Assembly (NCBI RefSeq): GCF_002158905.1
Contig: NZ_CP021431.1
Coordinates: 2,356,001-2,420,000 of the forward strand
Origin: Yoonia vestfoldensis
GTDB lineage: Bacteria > Pseudomonadota > Alphaproteobacteria > Rhodobacterales > Rhodobacteraceae
Direction of reading: 5' to 3'
DNA length: 64,000 nucleotides
The notes under the pieces were generated by a model that was given only the letters and a program-made list of their open reading frames with translations, was not told the DNA's origin and made no database searches. This document shows, piece by piece, positions 9,519 through 18,850 of the stretch. The position numbers and the translations under genes are program-made. The first letter of the stretch is position 1. Each line of letters opens with the position of its first letter.

Positions 9519-11393
9519 ATGTTAGATGAACAAAAACAGGGTTCTAATCCACAAGTGCGGCTCGTTTCAAAGGGGCCTTACTACTCGGCTGTGGACTTGC
9601 GCACGGCTCTTGGGGGTAGTCTGCAACCGAAGGCCGATCATAATATGCCTGCCGTTTCACAGAGGTTTTCACCACTGTTTGATGCTACCGAAGTTACGGC
9701 TGCTGTCGGTCACTTCCAAGCCGCTGAGCCCCACCTGTGGGGCGGAGAATGGCAAGCGGCGTGGGACGCGCTTACAGGTGCTCTACGCTTCCCATCACAA
9801 TCGGAAGCCGACATGTACTTGGCAAGTGAAATCGCGCGTTATGGTGCAGCCATCGGGTTTCGAGATGAAGAGCTGGAAGCCTACACCGAAGCGGTCTTTG
9901 AACACTCGGGTTTAGCCCAGCGTGACAAATGGCAGGACCGCCATGATTATCGGCAGAGGACCGTTGGAAAGGCATGCATGGGCCTAATGCCAACGCCGAT
10001 GCCTGCCACGCATTCTGGCCAGACCGTCATACCTGAATGGAAACTCAAGGGTGATGTCCGCGCGGCGCAATATGTGCGCGACCTGTATCATGGCCGACTG
10101 GTGTACGTCCGGGGGATTGGGAGGTGGCTGCAATGGTGCAGCGCGACGGAGCGCTGGCTATGGTGCGAACTTGGCGAAGAAGTGAGGATGATCACAGAGG
10201 CGCTGATCCAGATGTATCAGCTGGCATGCACGGCGGCGCAAGAAATTGATCCCGACGCGGGTAAACGGCTGATCGGGGAGGTAGCCCAACTTCAGACAAC
10301 GCATAAAATCCATGCCGTTCGCAATCTGATGCAGTCTATGACCGGCATGAGCATAAAGGCCGATGCACTTGACGCTCACCCAAAGCTTATTGGGGTTGGA
10401 AACGGCCTTGTCGAGCTATCGACCGGGGCGCTAATACCCAACCGCCCTGATCTCTACATCACCAAGCACATTGGCGTCGACTTCGACGACACAGCAAAAG
10501 CTCCCCGCTGGAGCGCGTTCTTGTCGGAAGTATTCTGCAATGATCCGTCGACGATTGCGGCAGTCCAGCAACTTTTGGGGATGACTATTGTAGGGGGAGC
10601 CACCGAGGAGAAAATGATTTTCAGCGTAGGCACAGGGGCTAACGGAAAGTCGCTAATGTCTAACGTAGTGCATTATATCCTAGAACCTTACGCTGTGACC
10701 GCGCCCCCAAGCTTGTTGGCTGCAAGACGTTCCGATGATCATGGACCACGGCCTGACTTAGCTATGCTGGCTGGTAACCGCCTTGTATCCATCAACGAGC
10801 TGCCGGGAGGCATGACACTCGATGAAACAGTTGTGAAACAGTTGGCAGGGCGGGAGCCGATTTCGGCGAGGTTCCTGTACCAAGGGCTTTTCACCTTCCA
10901 GCCGATGTTTTCGGTCTGGGTCCGGACAAACCACAAGCCGATCATCAAAGGCACAGATAACGGTATCTGGCGGCGCATCATCATCCTGCCTTTCCGTCGG
11001 ACATTTTTGCCAGAGGAGCAAGACCCACAGCTTGAGTCAAAGCTGATGGCCGAGCGTGCGGGCATACTTGCGTGGATGGTGCAAGGTGCAACACAATATC
11101 TCAAAGATGGCGTCAAATTGAGTCAAGCCATGAAGGCCGAAGTGGCACAGTATCGCGCCGATAGTGATATCCTTGGAAGCTTTCTTGATGAGCACACAGA
11201 CCAGGGGGCAGGATTCGAGGTGGCTCAACAGGTGCTATACATCCACTTCGGGATGTGGTGCGCGTCAAATGGGTTTAGGTGCCCTTCAAAGCGGAGCTTC
11301 ACAGCGCAGTTGGGCGACCGAGGCTTTGGCCAGCGCAAGAGCGGTTCCGATCGCTACTATGTCGGCCTGCGTACAAGGCGTGCAGGAGAATGA
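9519..11393 (+). CDS. D5/P4-type superfamily 3 helicase-primase
   Basis: A 624-residue protein. The C-terminal half has the SF3 helicase core: Walker A SVGTGANGKSLM (about residue 370), an acidic B motif in LVSINELPG, and sensor-like SVWVRTNHKP, followed by IWRRIIILPF. This is the phage/plasmid primase (P4 alpha-like) C-terminal family. The ATG has GAGG upstream and directly follows the RepB-like gene. It would load at an origin and unwind the island DNA. A possible origin directly follows. Confidence 0.9.
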   Translation: MLDEQKQGSNPQVRLVSKGPYYSAVDLRTALGGSLQPKADHNMPAVSQRFSPLFDATEVTAAVGHFQAAEPHLWGGEWQAAWDALTGALRFPSQSEADMYLASEIARYGAAIGFRDEELEAYTEAVFEHSGLAQRDKWQDRHDYRQRTVGKACMGLMPTPMPATHSGQTVIPEWKLKGDVRAAQYVRDLYHGRLVYVRGIGRWLQWCSATERWLWCELGEEVRMITEALIQMYQLACTAAQEIDPDAGKRLIGEVAQLQTTHKIHAVRNLMQSMTGMSIKADALDAHPKLIGVGNGLVELSTGALIPNRPDLYITKHIGVDFDDTAKAPRWSAFLSEVFCNDPSTIAAVQQLLGMTIVGGATEEKMIFSVGTGANGKSLMSNVVHYILEPYAVTAPPSLLAARRSDDHGPRPDLAMLAGNRLVSINELPGGMTLDETVVKQLAGREPISARFLYQGLFTFQPMFSVWVRTNHKPIIKGTDNGIWRRIIILPFRRTFLPEEQDPQLESKLMAERAGILAWMVQGATQYLKDGVKLSQAMKAEVAQYRADSDILGSFLDEHTDQGAGFEVAQQVLYIHFGMWCASNGFRCPSKRSFTAQLGDRGFGQRKSGSDRYYVGLRTRRAGE

Positions 11394-11505
11394 GTTGGAC
11401 AGGTTGGACAGGATGTGGGGCAGTTTGCGGAACTTCTCTTCTATGGATTTCTCGTAAGGAAAGTTGCGTAAACTGCCATAGAACTTGTCCAACACGTCCA
11501 CCCCC
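11394..11505. repeat. Possible island replication origin: iterons and long inverted repeat
   Basis: Directly after the helicase stop there is a tandem TTGGACAGG pair (11395-11412) and an inverted CTTGTCCAA (11484-11492). Between them is an inverted repeat with 15 of 17 matches (11419-11435 with 11461-11477). P4-like satellites often have iterons plus a second structured site close to the primase-helicase gene. The origin function is inferred. Confidence 0.45.
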
Positions 11506-11594
11506 ACCTGTGAAAAAGGCGTGCGCTGGTCATCCGTCCAAGAGGTGCTGCGCAAACTCATCCTTTCACCCGCATTCAGCATCGGAGTATTGCA

Positions 11595-12101
11595 ATGACC
11601 GAGATCAATGACATCGCCAACGTCGAAACCACCGACTTCCCTATTCATCGCATCATAGAGACGCGTGTCCGCTGGCGGCAGGTATACGAAGGGCTGCAGC
11701 TCATCGAAAGCTGCATTGAGCAGGGCATCCTCGTACCGCCTGACAGGCCCTTTGGAGGCATGCTGGGCCGCGAGTGGCAGTTGAGGCTTGCAGAGCTCCC
11801 AGAACAGCTGAGAGCCAACCTCAAGACGCGCGTGCTGCCTGCGATACGTGCATGCTGTAGACATCCGAGTGCGCCGCACCAGTTGCGCGAATTTGAGAAA
11901 AGTGCCGTATCGCAGATTACGGGAGCCATAACTGACGCCGCACGGGCTAGGGTGCAAATGAACAAAGCGTGCAGCAGCCGCCCCTCACGCGCAACGCAGC
12001 TTAAGGCATTAAGAGCCGCGCAAAACCTGCTTTCGGGGGTGCTGATGGTGCTTGACGACATCTTGGCGGTCGCAGGGGCGCGAGATGGATCGGTAAAATA
12101 G
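11595..12101 (+). CDS. Island protein of unknown function
   Basis: A 168-residue, mostly helical, Arg/Leu-rich protein with GGAG upstream of the ATG. No family recognised. It is the last gene before the left end of module 2, so it may mark the island boundary. Confidence 0.6.
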   Translation: MTEINDIANVETTDFPIHRIIETRVRWRQVYEGLQLIESCIEQGILVPPDRPFGGMLGREWQLRLAELPEQLRANLKTRVLPAIRACCRHPSAPHQLREFEKSAVSQITGAITDAARARVQMNKACSSRPSRATQLKALRAAQNLLSGVLMVLDDILAVAGARDGSVK

Positions 12102-12143
12102 ATTTTGCTGAGCTGACCTGCATCGCTGATCTAAAAAACACGC

Positions 12144-12854
12144 TTACGCAGCAGCCTCAGGCGCATCGAAGCCAAACAGCCATGCAGTTCGTTCAATCTG
12201 TTCCTGCGTGGACCCAGCGCCGCGAAGCAAGAGACCGGTGCTGGATACAGCCATCGTGGTGCGCGTATCGCCCCCTGTGGCAATATCCGCGAAGTTACCT
12301 GAACGGCTCAACACGGTTTTCGAACTCAGTGAGCTTTCGGCCAAGGTGTCGGGGAAGCGCACAGTCCCGTAATCAGCATGATTGACCAGCGCATATTCTT
12401 TGTCGCTGTTATAAAGCTGCCTGGTTGCAGCGCGGGCTGCATCAATCGGATTTCCAGATGACATAATCTTTGACCAGTCGCGCAAGTCAGCATTGCTGCC
12501 GATAACACCATAAAGAAGCTCGCTGGCGTTTGCTGCGGATGCACCGGTAGCATCCATGAATTCTTTCATGTTTGGTCGTGCGGCTGTTGCATCGCTTTGG
12601 CTATCAACCAACCAATCCCCCGTCTGAAACGCTGCAAAAGACGCAGCCTTTGGCTGGAACGTAACGGGTGCGTTATCAATGTCAGCCGCGTTCACTGCGA
12701 CCGGCACCACATTAGGCTGGTCAAGTTTCGACAAAGCGTCAGAAAACAGTTCATCAAATTCAGAGCGTTGCTGGCTATTTGGAACAGTTGGTGTGGACTC
12801 CTTGAAGGTCTCAAGGGTTGAAATCAAACGATCAACACTTGCTGCGATATCCAT
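12144..12854 (-). CDS. Conserved 236-residue module protein, module 2
   Basis: A 236-residue protein of unknown family, found three times (also 23597 and 40462) at the end of a surface-protein module. The N-terminus is helical (MDIAASVDRLISTLETFKES). The middle is Ala/Asn-rich with LLYGVIGSNADLRDWSKIM. The C-terminus is rich in Ser/Thr/Gly (TVLSRSGNFADIATGGDTRT) and ends FGFDAPEAAA. There is no signal peptide or TM segment. The copies differ by few substitutions, mainly in the first 90 residues. Position suggests an accessory or co-exported protein of the T1SS surface layer (inference). Confidence 0.8.
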   Translation of the reverse strand: MDIAASVDRLISTLETFKESTPTVPNSQQRSEFDELFSDALSKLDQPNVVPVAVNAADIDNAPVTFQPKAASFAAFQTGDWLVDSQSDATAARPNMKEFMDATGASAANASELLYGVIGSNADLRDWSKIMSSGNPIDAARAATRQLYNSDKEYALVNHADYGTVRFPDTLAESSLSSKTVLSRSGNFADIATGGDTRTTMAVSSTGLLLRGAGSTQEQIERTAWLFGFDAPEAAA

Positions 12855-12870
12855 CCGAAATTCCCCACGA

Positions 12871-12915
12871 TCAATTGCCTGTTACGCCCTGCTCTGCAGG
12901 AAACATGCCAATCAT
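12871..12915 (-). other. Possible 14-codon leader ORF before the 236-residue gene (module 2)
   Basis: MIGMFPAEQGVTGN, ending 16 bases before the ATG of the 236-residue gene. The same ORF is at 24324-24368 and, with two changes, at 41189-41233. No clear ribosome site precedes it, so it may simply be conserved untranslated leader. Confidence 0.3.
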
Positions 12916-13027
12916 GGTGCAAGTTATCGGTTTGCGCGCCGCTATTTCTGGTCGATAGTCGAGACTTGTTAAGCTGCGCATCACACATAGTGATAAGATT
13001 ATGCGTGACAGTGCACTCACGCATCGA

Positions 13028-13309
13028 TCAGTATTCGCTCCACTGCGAACATTTGGGCGCGGGTCTTTCGCCTGCGACACTGGCACCGTCGGCGGTACAG
13101 GCCCGCACACGGCCGCCGTAGGCGTGGATGAACCACCCCTTATCTGCCAACAGCGGCATGGTCAGCAGCGCATCGGTGCCGGTGTTCAATACAGTATTGG
13201 TATCTGGTGCAGGCTGGGTCTGCGCCACTGCCACCGGCGAATAGGGCGACAGGATCGCTGCCGCCCCGATCATGCCGGTCGCCAATATCATGGCTGTCAT
13301 GGCATTCAT
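13028..13309 (-). CDS. Small exported two-cysteine protein, module 2
   Basis: A 93-residue protein starting MNAMTAMILATGMIGAAAIL, with a signal peptide-like segment ending near VAQTQPAP and two conserved cysteines near the C-terminus. It is an orthologous copy of the 6036-6314 gene with a different linker (DTNTVLNTGTD). The ATG, four bases past the DUF6447 stop, is conserved in all four modules. Confidence 0.78.
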   Translation of the reverse strand: MNAMTAMILATGMIGAAAILSPYSPVAVAQTQPAPDTNTVLNTGTDALLTMPLLADKGWFIHAYGGRVRACTADGASVAGERPAPKCSQWSEY

Positions 13310-13313
13310 GGCG

Positions 13314-13511
13314 TTACTTTGCCTCGATTTTGGCAAGCTCGTTCTGCAAAGCGGCGGCATAACCAGCGCGCGCTGTCTGATACACAGCAATTTCGTTTTT
13401 CAGCTTTTGCATCTGCACTTCGAGAAATTGCAGGCTGGCCAATTGCGCCTTTCCATTATCGGAGAGGTTCTCGGTATCGTATTCGGTGCCGTCTACGGTG
13501 ATTTTGGGCAT
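13314..13511 (-). CDS. DUF6447 family small protein B, module 2
   Basis: A 65-residue copy of the gene at 5834, differing mainly at NLSDNG versus NLSTNG. A GAAAGATT-type ribosome site lies upstream. It forms part of the compact minus-strand run SapC, A, B, two-Cys, 236-residue gene. Confidence 0.84.
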   Translation of the reverse strand: MPKITVDGTEYDTENLSDNGKAQLASLQFLEVQMQKLKNEIAVYQTARAGYAAALQNELAKIEAK

Positions 13512-13556
13512 CTTAATCTTTCTCTTCCTAATGTCGTCGTCAAATCTTTTGCCGGA

Positions 13557-13760
13557 TCAGGCCTTGGCCAATTCCCGGCTGAATGCAGAGGTATAGGCCA
13601 TGCGGGCCGTGTCGCAGACCGCCCATTCATTGTTCAGCTGCTGGATTTGCTGATCAACAAACTGGATATTGGCGATATGGGCGCGTGCGGCCTCGGACAG
13701 ATCGGCCAGAGCATAGGTTTGATCGTCAATGGTAATTGTGGCGGCTTTGGTCTTGGTCAT
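13557..13760 (-). CDS. DUF6447-like small protein A, module 2
   Basis: A 67-residue copy of the gene at 5585 with a single visible change near the start (QTYALADL instead of QTYDLADL). GAGAG precedes the ATG. Confidence 0.82.
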   Translation of the reverse strand: MTKTKAATITIDDQTYALADLSEAARAHIANIQFVDQQIQQLNNEWAVCDTARMAYTSAFSRELAKA

Positions 13761-13822
13761 TTCGCTCTCTCGTTTCATGGGTTGTTTTACGGGGTCATTG
13801 GCCAACCGCGCTCGATATATAT

Positions 13823-14698
13823 CTAATCGCTCTTGCCGGGTTTCACAAATGCCGACAGGTCGAAATCGCCGGTATCGGCGGCGATATTGACGACATTGTC
13901 GTTTTCGGCCGGTGCCAGATCCTGATCCGGCTCTGTTGATTTATGCCGCTGCAATATCCCGTCAACATCGATCTGGTCGCTCATTTCGGGCATCCGGTTT
14001 TTCACCTCGTCCAATTTGCGCGCAATCAGGCCGAGGGTCTGGATATTGCCCATGCTGAGCAATTGGCAATAAGCGACGGGCAGGCCACCGGCCTTTTGCA
14101 CCCGCGCCAAGGCTTCGGGGTCGAGGCTGTTCAAACGGGCCTCGTCGATGCGGAACAGGCCGTCGATATTGCGTTCACCTGCGGGGGTTTGCACCTTCAA
14201 CGGCCAGGGCTGGAACAGGTCTTCGGCGGCCAGAGCGGCGCAGACCCGCTGGGTGACGGCGCGGTTATTATGGATCTGTTGCAGGAAATTCAGCGCGTCC
14301 TTGACCGGTTGCGCGACCTCGCCCGCCGCGTCGAAAAACGGCTGATCGCCATCCGCGTCCACCAGCCCGCTGTCCATGTCGATGCACAGATGCAGCTGGT
14401 CATCCTCGCCCTTGGCCAGCGCGAACGGATAGCCGCGATAGGCCGCCGGGGTATAGGGCGCGACCCATTTTCCGTTGACAACAAAGAGGTTACGGCCCGG
14501 TTCCAGCCCCTGCACGGCATGGGGGACAAAGGCGTCATTTTGCCGGATGAAGGCGATGGGCAGGCTCATGCAGGCCTTGGCCAGTTCCTGCACCACCAAG
14601 GGGGCCACGGCATCACTGGCGGCAAAGGCATAGCTGTCATAGCGCCGCCAGCCCTGCGCGGCAAAGCCGGTTTTGGTGATCAGCTCATAGCGGGGCAT
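13823..14698 (-). CDS. SapC-family protein, module 2
   Basis: A 291-residue protein nearly identical to the SapC copy at 4647 and in opposite orientation. Scattered substitutions include FIRQND and LDPEALARV. The start MPRYELITK is preceded by TCAGGAACACC. Unlike the other modules, the conserved hairpin element is missing upstream; only a few bases of its edge (GGAAAAA) remain. Confidence 0.87.
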   Translation of the reverse strand: MPRYELITKTGFAAQGWRRYDSYAFAASDAVAPLVVQELAKACMSLPIAFIRQNDAFVPHAVQGLEPGRNLFVVNGKWVAPYTPAAYRGYPFALAKGEDDQLHLCIDMDSGLVDADGDQPFFDAAGEVAQPVKDALNFLQQIHNNRAVTQRVCAALAAEDLFQPWPLKVQTPAGERNIDGLFRIDEARLNSLDPEALARVQKAGGLPVAYCQLLSMGNIQTLGLIARKLDEVKNRMPEMSDQIDVDGILQRHKSTEPDQDLAPAENDNVVNIAADTGDFDLSAFVKPGKSD

Positions 14699-14860
14699 GG
14701 TGTTCCTGACGTTGTTTATGGAAAAATGTGCCACGTGCTAGTGGCTTAAACTATTTCGCCAATCTAAGCACACATAGTCAGTGACTGATCAATTTTATCG
14801 TTGTCATCACGCGAACTTTGGCAGAGCTACAGTGTCAAATATCAATATAAATCATAATTC

Positions 14861-14897
14861 TAATAAAAAAAGGAAAAGGGCCACCAATAGGTGGCCC
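14861..14897 (-). terminator. Terminator after tail 2
   Basis: Stem GGGCCACC (14878-14885) and GGTGGCCC (14890-14897) with AATA loop. On the minus strand it is followed by TTTTCC and a run of seven T: a good intrinsic terminator 25 bases after the tail 2 stop. Its sequence is unrelated to the hairpins of the other tails. Confidence 0.8.
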
Positions 14898-14921
14898 AAT
14901 TCATATCTCTAAAGAAGAAGT

Positions 14922-17055
14922 TTACGCAACCAAGGCTACAAAATTTGCATCCAGTATTGTTGTTGCGTCTGCAATCCCCGTGAAGGTAACAAAGTTGGTC
15001 GCAATGAGATCACCCACTGCGGCCGGATCATTATCTGCAATACCAGCGCGGCTTTCCACAGTTGCGAGATAGGAATTTACCCCATCATCGTACAGCACCA
15101 AGAAGCCGTCACCAGCTTCGACGGTTCCATTAATGGTAAGTTCAAAAGCACCGCCAAGCTCAAGTGCATCTTCGAGTGCCGCCGCGGTGGCGATATTGCC
15201 ATTAACGACAAGGATCATCGAGTCCGCTGTTGCATCCGCCAAATCAGTGGCTCCAGTGATAGTTGTGCGCGCAGCGGCACCTGCGCCAACACTAACGAAG
15301 TCATCCAAGAACACCAAGTCCATGCCGGAGATCGCTTCAACCGCCGAGATGTCAATCCGGATATCATCGCCTGTAGCGCCAACCACAAAATCAGTAATTG
15401 TGTCAGTCCCAAAACCTACCACAAATACATCAACACCTGCACCGCCTGTAAGCGTGTTAGTACCCGCCCCACCCGTGATTGTGTCGGCGCCAGCGCCGCC
15501 ATTGATGGTGTCATTCCCCGCCCCACCAACTAGAACATCCGCGGCTGCGCCACCGTTGATGGTGTCGTTACCAGCACCACCAGTTACGGTAGCTACGCCC
15601 GTACCAGCCGTGAACGTGAGTGCGCCGGTAGCAGACGTAAACACACCAGTAAAGGCTGCCTCAAGACCAGAGGCATCGACAGACGTTAGGCTAGCGGCCG
15701 TAACAGTACCAACGTTAGCTGCATTGTCACCGACCAGAACCAAAGAAGTCATATCGGTTGCGGACATGGTCTCCAATGCCAACGCGCCATCAGCAGTGTT
15801 GATCGTGATCGTTTCCTCGTCATTTGCGTTGATCGCGGAGATTTCGCCGCCGCCAGCCGCAGTCACTGCAATAGTCAAAGCGTTGGCAGTACCATCGATT
15901 AGACGCGCAAAGGAAACAACAGCGTCGTCTCCGTCAGCATCCGCAATGTTAATACCGAGGGTTGCAACATCACGCGCATTTGTAATCGCAAAAATATCGT
16001 TTGCACTGTCATCTTCAGTTGCTAATGCACCCGCGACGTTGACACGATTAATAGCATTCTCGGCACCAAATACCGCCAAATCGAGAGTTGTGGTGGCCGC
16101 GTCAGCAATTGCGACAGTCGAGGTTAAAACCTCAAAACCAGTCACACCTACCGCTGTAGCGACTGTCGGCAACGCGTTGAAGGAAAGCGTGTCTGTGCCA
16201 GCACCGCCATTGATCGTGTAGTCGTTTGCGATTGTGCCAATCACTACTGTATCGTCGCCTGCGCCCGTATTTACGACAACGGCACCTACAGTGGTTGCGT
16301 CCAATGCGGCGATGTTAACTGTGTCATCACCAGAACCCATTGTGACTGTCTTAGTGTTTGTCGCACCTGTCACACCATCAGCAGCAAGGATAAGGCTCAC
16401 GTTTCCGGTAGCATTTCCGGCAGCAACTGTCTCGATGTTTGCGAACGAAGCAGCACCAAGCGCAAGGTTACCACTACCGCTGATGTTGAGCGTCGCGACA
16501 TCACCGTCGATGTTAGTGGCGTCAAACGCAGAAGAACCGCCTGTAGCGACAATATTCAGCGTTTCAAAATCCCCGTCAGCATCTGTCACAGTACCGATAG
16601 TGACGGCGCCTGTCGCGCCATTAACGTTGAGCGTCACTGTATCAGCTGTGCCCGACAAGACTGCGTCGGCAAACTGAACTGTCGTCGCCGCACCGGTATT
16701 GTTCAAGTTGATGGTGGCAAGCTCGGTCACTCGAGCGAAGGTCAGCCCGTCTGTCGATGCGAGGTTTGTGATTGCAGTAACGCCAGAGATGAATGTTTGG
16801 GTCGCAGTCGAAAATGTTACGGTAAGGTCATCCGCCGCCGCCGCATTAGCATTGGTCACGGTTAGGTTTTCAACACCTGTCAATCCGCCTACACCTGGTT
16901 GAACGCTAGCCGTGATGATCGCGGACAAGCTATCAGTGCCGGCACCACCATCAATCGTGTCAGCTGAGTTCCATGTCTGCAAAATGTCAACGCGAGCGCC
17001 GCTGATTGTATCGTCGCCAGCAGTGCCGGTTACCGTGTCAGAACCCGTTGTGAGC
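14922..17055 (-). pseudogene. Headless RTX/S-layer-like surface protein, tail 2
   Basis: An open frame of about 710 codons from the core (Leu-Thr-Thr-Gly-Ser-Asp) to TAA. The frame is closed upstream by a stop 18 bases before the core. The only early starts are a TTG at 16982 and rarer codons, so there is no native head. It has an RTX-like block of tandem nonapeptides in the C-terminal third (GGAGNDTI, GGAAADVLV, GGAGADTI, GGAGTNTLT, GGAGVDVF), then ITDFVVGATGDDIRI and a hydrophobic end (NFVALVA), all typical of calcium-binding T1SS substrates. The N-terminal part consists of Thr/Ala/Asp-rich strands. It is probably silent here, and in frame with the head of the intact gene. Confidence 0.85.
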
Positions 17056-17056
17056 G
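17045..17056 (-). other. Putative recombination core 2
   Basis: Minus strand CGCTCACAACGG, two substitutions from the core in the intact gene, and in the same Leu-Thr-Thr frame. Homology to the intact gene ends here. Confidence 0.6.
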
Positions 17057-17143
17057 AACAGACTCTGCAGATTTAAAAGTTGAGCCTTACGAGTCACTTA
17101 GCGACTATACTAGTCATATAAGACTACTGTACCCACTTTTGAC
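17057..17143. promoter_or_regulatory. Integrase-side flank of core 2
   Basis: About 90 bases with repeated GACTA/AGTC words (CGACTATACTAGTCAT at 17101, AGACTACTG at 17122), matched by GACTACTATAT at 17518 beyond the regulator gene and AGACTAC just before the integrase. They could be integrase arm sites or operators for the XRE regulator. Confidence 0.35.
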
Positions 17144-17506
17144 CTAATCGTCCGCGCCGTCAGGCACCGTTTTGCTTTTGCCAAAACGCTTCTCTATCGC
17201 AGAAGCCGCCAGATCACGCTGACGCGTACTCTCTTTGTCATGGAGAGTTTCAAACATCCGCGAATTGAAGACAATCGTTGGATTATTCTCAAGAATGCCA
17301 GCAATATCAATATCATGCGCCCTAAAAAAGCTGATGGCGCGTAACAGAACATTCGCTGGAAACGAGCCTGTACCCCGCTCACAGCGGGTTATGGTGGACT
17401 GCGAGACGTCCAATTCCGCTGCCAAATCAGCCTGCGAAATACCTAAACCAGACCGCGCAGCCCGCAGCACGATTGATATCTTCATCTCGTCTGTTCTGCT
17501 TGACAT
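17144..17506 (-). CDS. XRE-family HTH regulator next to integrase 2
   Basis: A 120-residue DNA-binding protein: helix-turn-helix LGISQADLAAELDVSQSTIT and RCERG near the N-terminus, then a polar C-terminus. The ATG chosen has GAGGGG nine bases upstream; longer starts use TTG. It is divergent from the integrase across 57 bases holding GACTAC repeats. Inference: it controls integrase expression, that is, when the surface gene is rearranged. The counterpart at element 1 is broken and that at element 3 is absent. Confidence 0.85.
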   Translation of the reverse strand: MSSRTDEMKISIVLRAARSGLGISQADLAAELDVSQSTITRCERGTGSFPANVLLRAISFFRAHDIDIAGILENNPTIVFNSRMFETLHDKESTRQRDLAASAIEKRFGKSKTVPDGADD

Positions 17507-17563
17507 CAGCCCCTCATGACTACTATATTCATATTTGCTCAATATTAACCACAGGAGACTACA

Positions 17564-18769
17564 ATGCCCGTTACAGACCTCACACCCGCGTTCATGGCTA
17601 CCATAGTCTGTCCAGACTCAAAACGGAAGGAGGTTTTCTTTGACCGCCGCGCAAAGGGCCTCGCGCTTGAAGTGCGGATATCAGGCGGAAAGACCTACTT
17701 TTTGCGCTACACAGATGTTCGGGGCAAGACCCGTTACGTTAAGCTTGCCAGTGCTGGTGATGTGACACTCCCACAGGCCCGTGCGTTGTGTGAGCGGATG
17801 CGCAACAAGCTGGCGATGGGTATCGACCCGCTTGAAGAGAAATCCACCAAAAAGCAGGTCCCGACATTTGAGACCTTTGCATGGGATCGATACATGCCGT
17901 TTTCTCAAGCCAATAAGCGGTCGTGGAAGACAGATGAGACGTTGATCCGCACCCACCTCGTTCCGGCTTTCGGCAAGAAACATCTGGATGAGATCACCAC
18001 CGAGGATGTTCTCAACATGCAGCAAGCAGGCTTGAAGGCTGGGGCAGCACCTGGGTCCGTCAATCGTCGGCTCATATTGCTGCGTTACATGTTCAATACG
18101 GCTTGGCGCGATTGGAAGATCGCAGGGGTGACGGAAAATCCGACACTTGGCGTTCGTCTGCTCAAGGAGAACAACAAAAAAGAACGCTATGTCAGAGCAG
18201 ATGAGGTCGCACGGCTTTATGACGAGGTCTGCAAGTCCCAAAACACGATGCTTAAGCATATCGTTGCGTTCCTGTTGCTGACGGGGGTACGACGTAATGA
18301 AGCCCTCCACGCGACATGGCAGGATGTTGATTTGATCAGAGGTATGTGGCGGATACCCGATACCAAATCTGGGTACGCACGACATGTACCCCTCAATGAT
18401 GGCGCACTAGCGATCTTGCACCGAATGAAAGGCGTATCACGATCGCAGTATATTTTTGGCAACCCAAAGACTGGCAAACCTTATGTGCATATCTATCAAG
18501 CATGGGACACAGCACGAAAGAAGGCAGGGTTGCCAGATGTCCGTCTGCACGATCTGCGGCACACCTTCGCAAGCCTGCTGATCAACAACGGGCGCTCAAT
18601 CTACGAGGTGCAAAAGCTTCTTGGGCATACGCAGATCAAGACCACGCAGCGCTACGCACATCTGACTCAAGAAACACTGCTGGACGCATCCAACATTGGC
18701 ACAGCATCGATAGCCGCATTTCTGGGGATGGGTTCACATTCCCATACGATTGAAGGACGGCTGTGCTGA
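17564..18769 (+). CDS. Tyrosine-type site-specific integrase (element 2)
   Basis: A 401-residue twin of integrase 1 with the same domain layout and catalytic set (Arg243, Lys268, HDLRH at 329-333, His355, Tyr364). AGGAG precedes the ATG. It diverges from the XRE regulator and from tail 2. The 3' terminator is shared in type with integrase 1. Position 500 bases from the core suggests it acts on that site. Confidence 0.93.
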   Translation: MPVTDLTPAFMATIVCPDSKRKEVFFDRRAKGLALEVRISGGKTYFLRYTDVRGKTRYVKLASAGDVTLPQARALCERMRNKLAMGIDPLEEKSTKKQVPTFETFAWDRYMPFSQANKRSWKTDETLIRTHLVPAFGKKHLDEITTEDVLNMQQAGLKAGAAPGSVNRRLILLRYMFNTAWRDWKIAGVTENPTLGVRLLKENNKKERYVRADEVARLYDEVCKSQNTMLKHIVAFLLLTGVRRNEALHATWQDVDLIRGMWRIPDTKSGYARHVPLNDGALAILHRMKGVSRSQYIFGNPKTGKPYVHIYQAWDTARKKAGLPDVRLHDLRHTFASLLINNGRSIYEVQKLLGHTQIKTTQRYAHLTQETLLDASNIGTASIAAFLGMGSHSHTIEGRLC

Positions 18770-18810
18770 CAAGGCGGACAATCTACGATGACCAAAGTGT
18801 CAAACAGACG

Positions 18811-18838
18811 GGCCGGACAGCAATGTCTGGCCTGTTTT
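18811..18838 (+). terminator. Terminator after integrase 2
   Basis: Stem GGCCGGACA (18811-18819) and TGTCTGGCC (18824-18832) followed by TGTTTT. Confidence 0.75.
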
Positions 18839-18850
18839 GCTATCGAAGGA

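Noticed and set aside
6600..12130. Complete prophage
   Set aside because: No capsid, tail, terminase or lysis genes; fits a satellite or integrative island.
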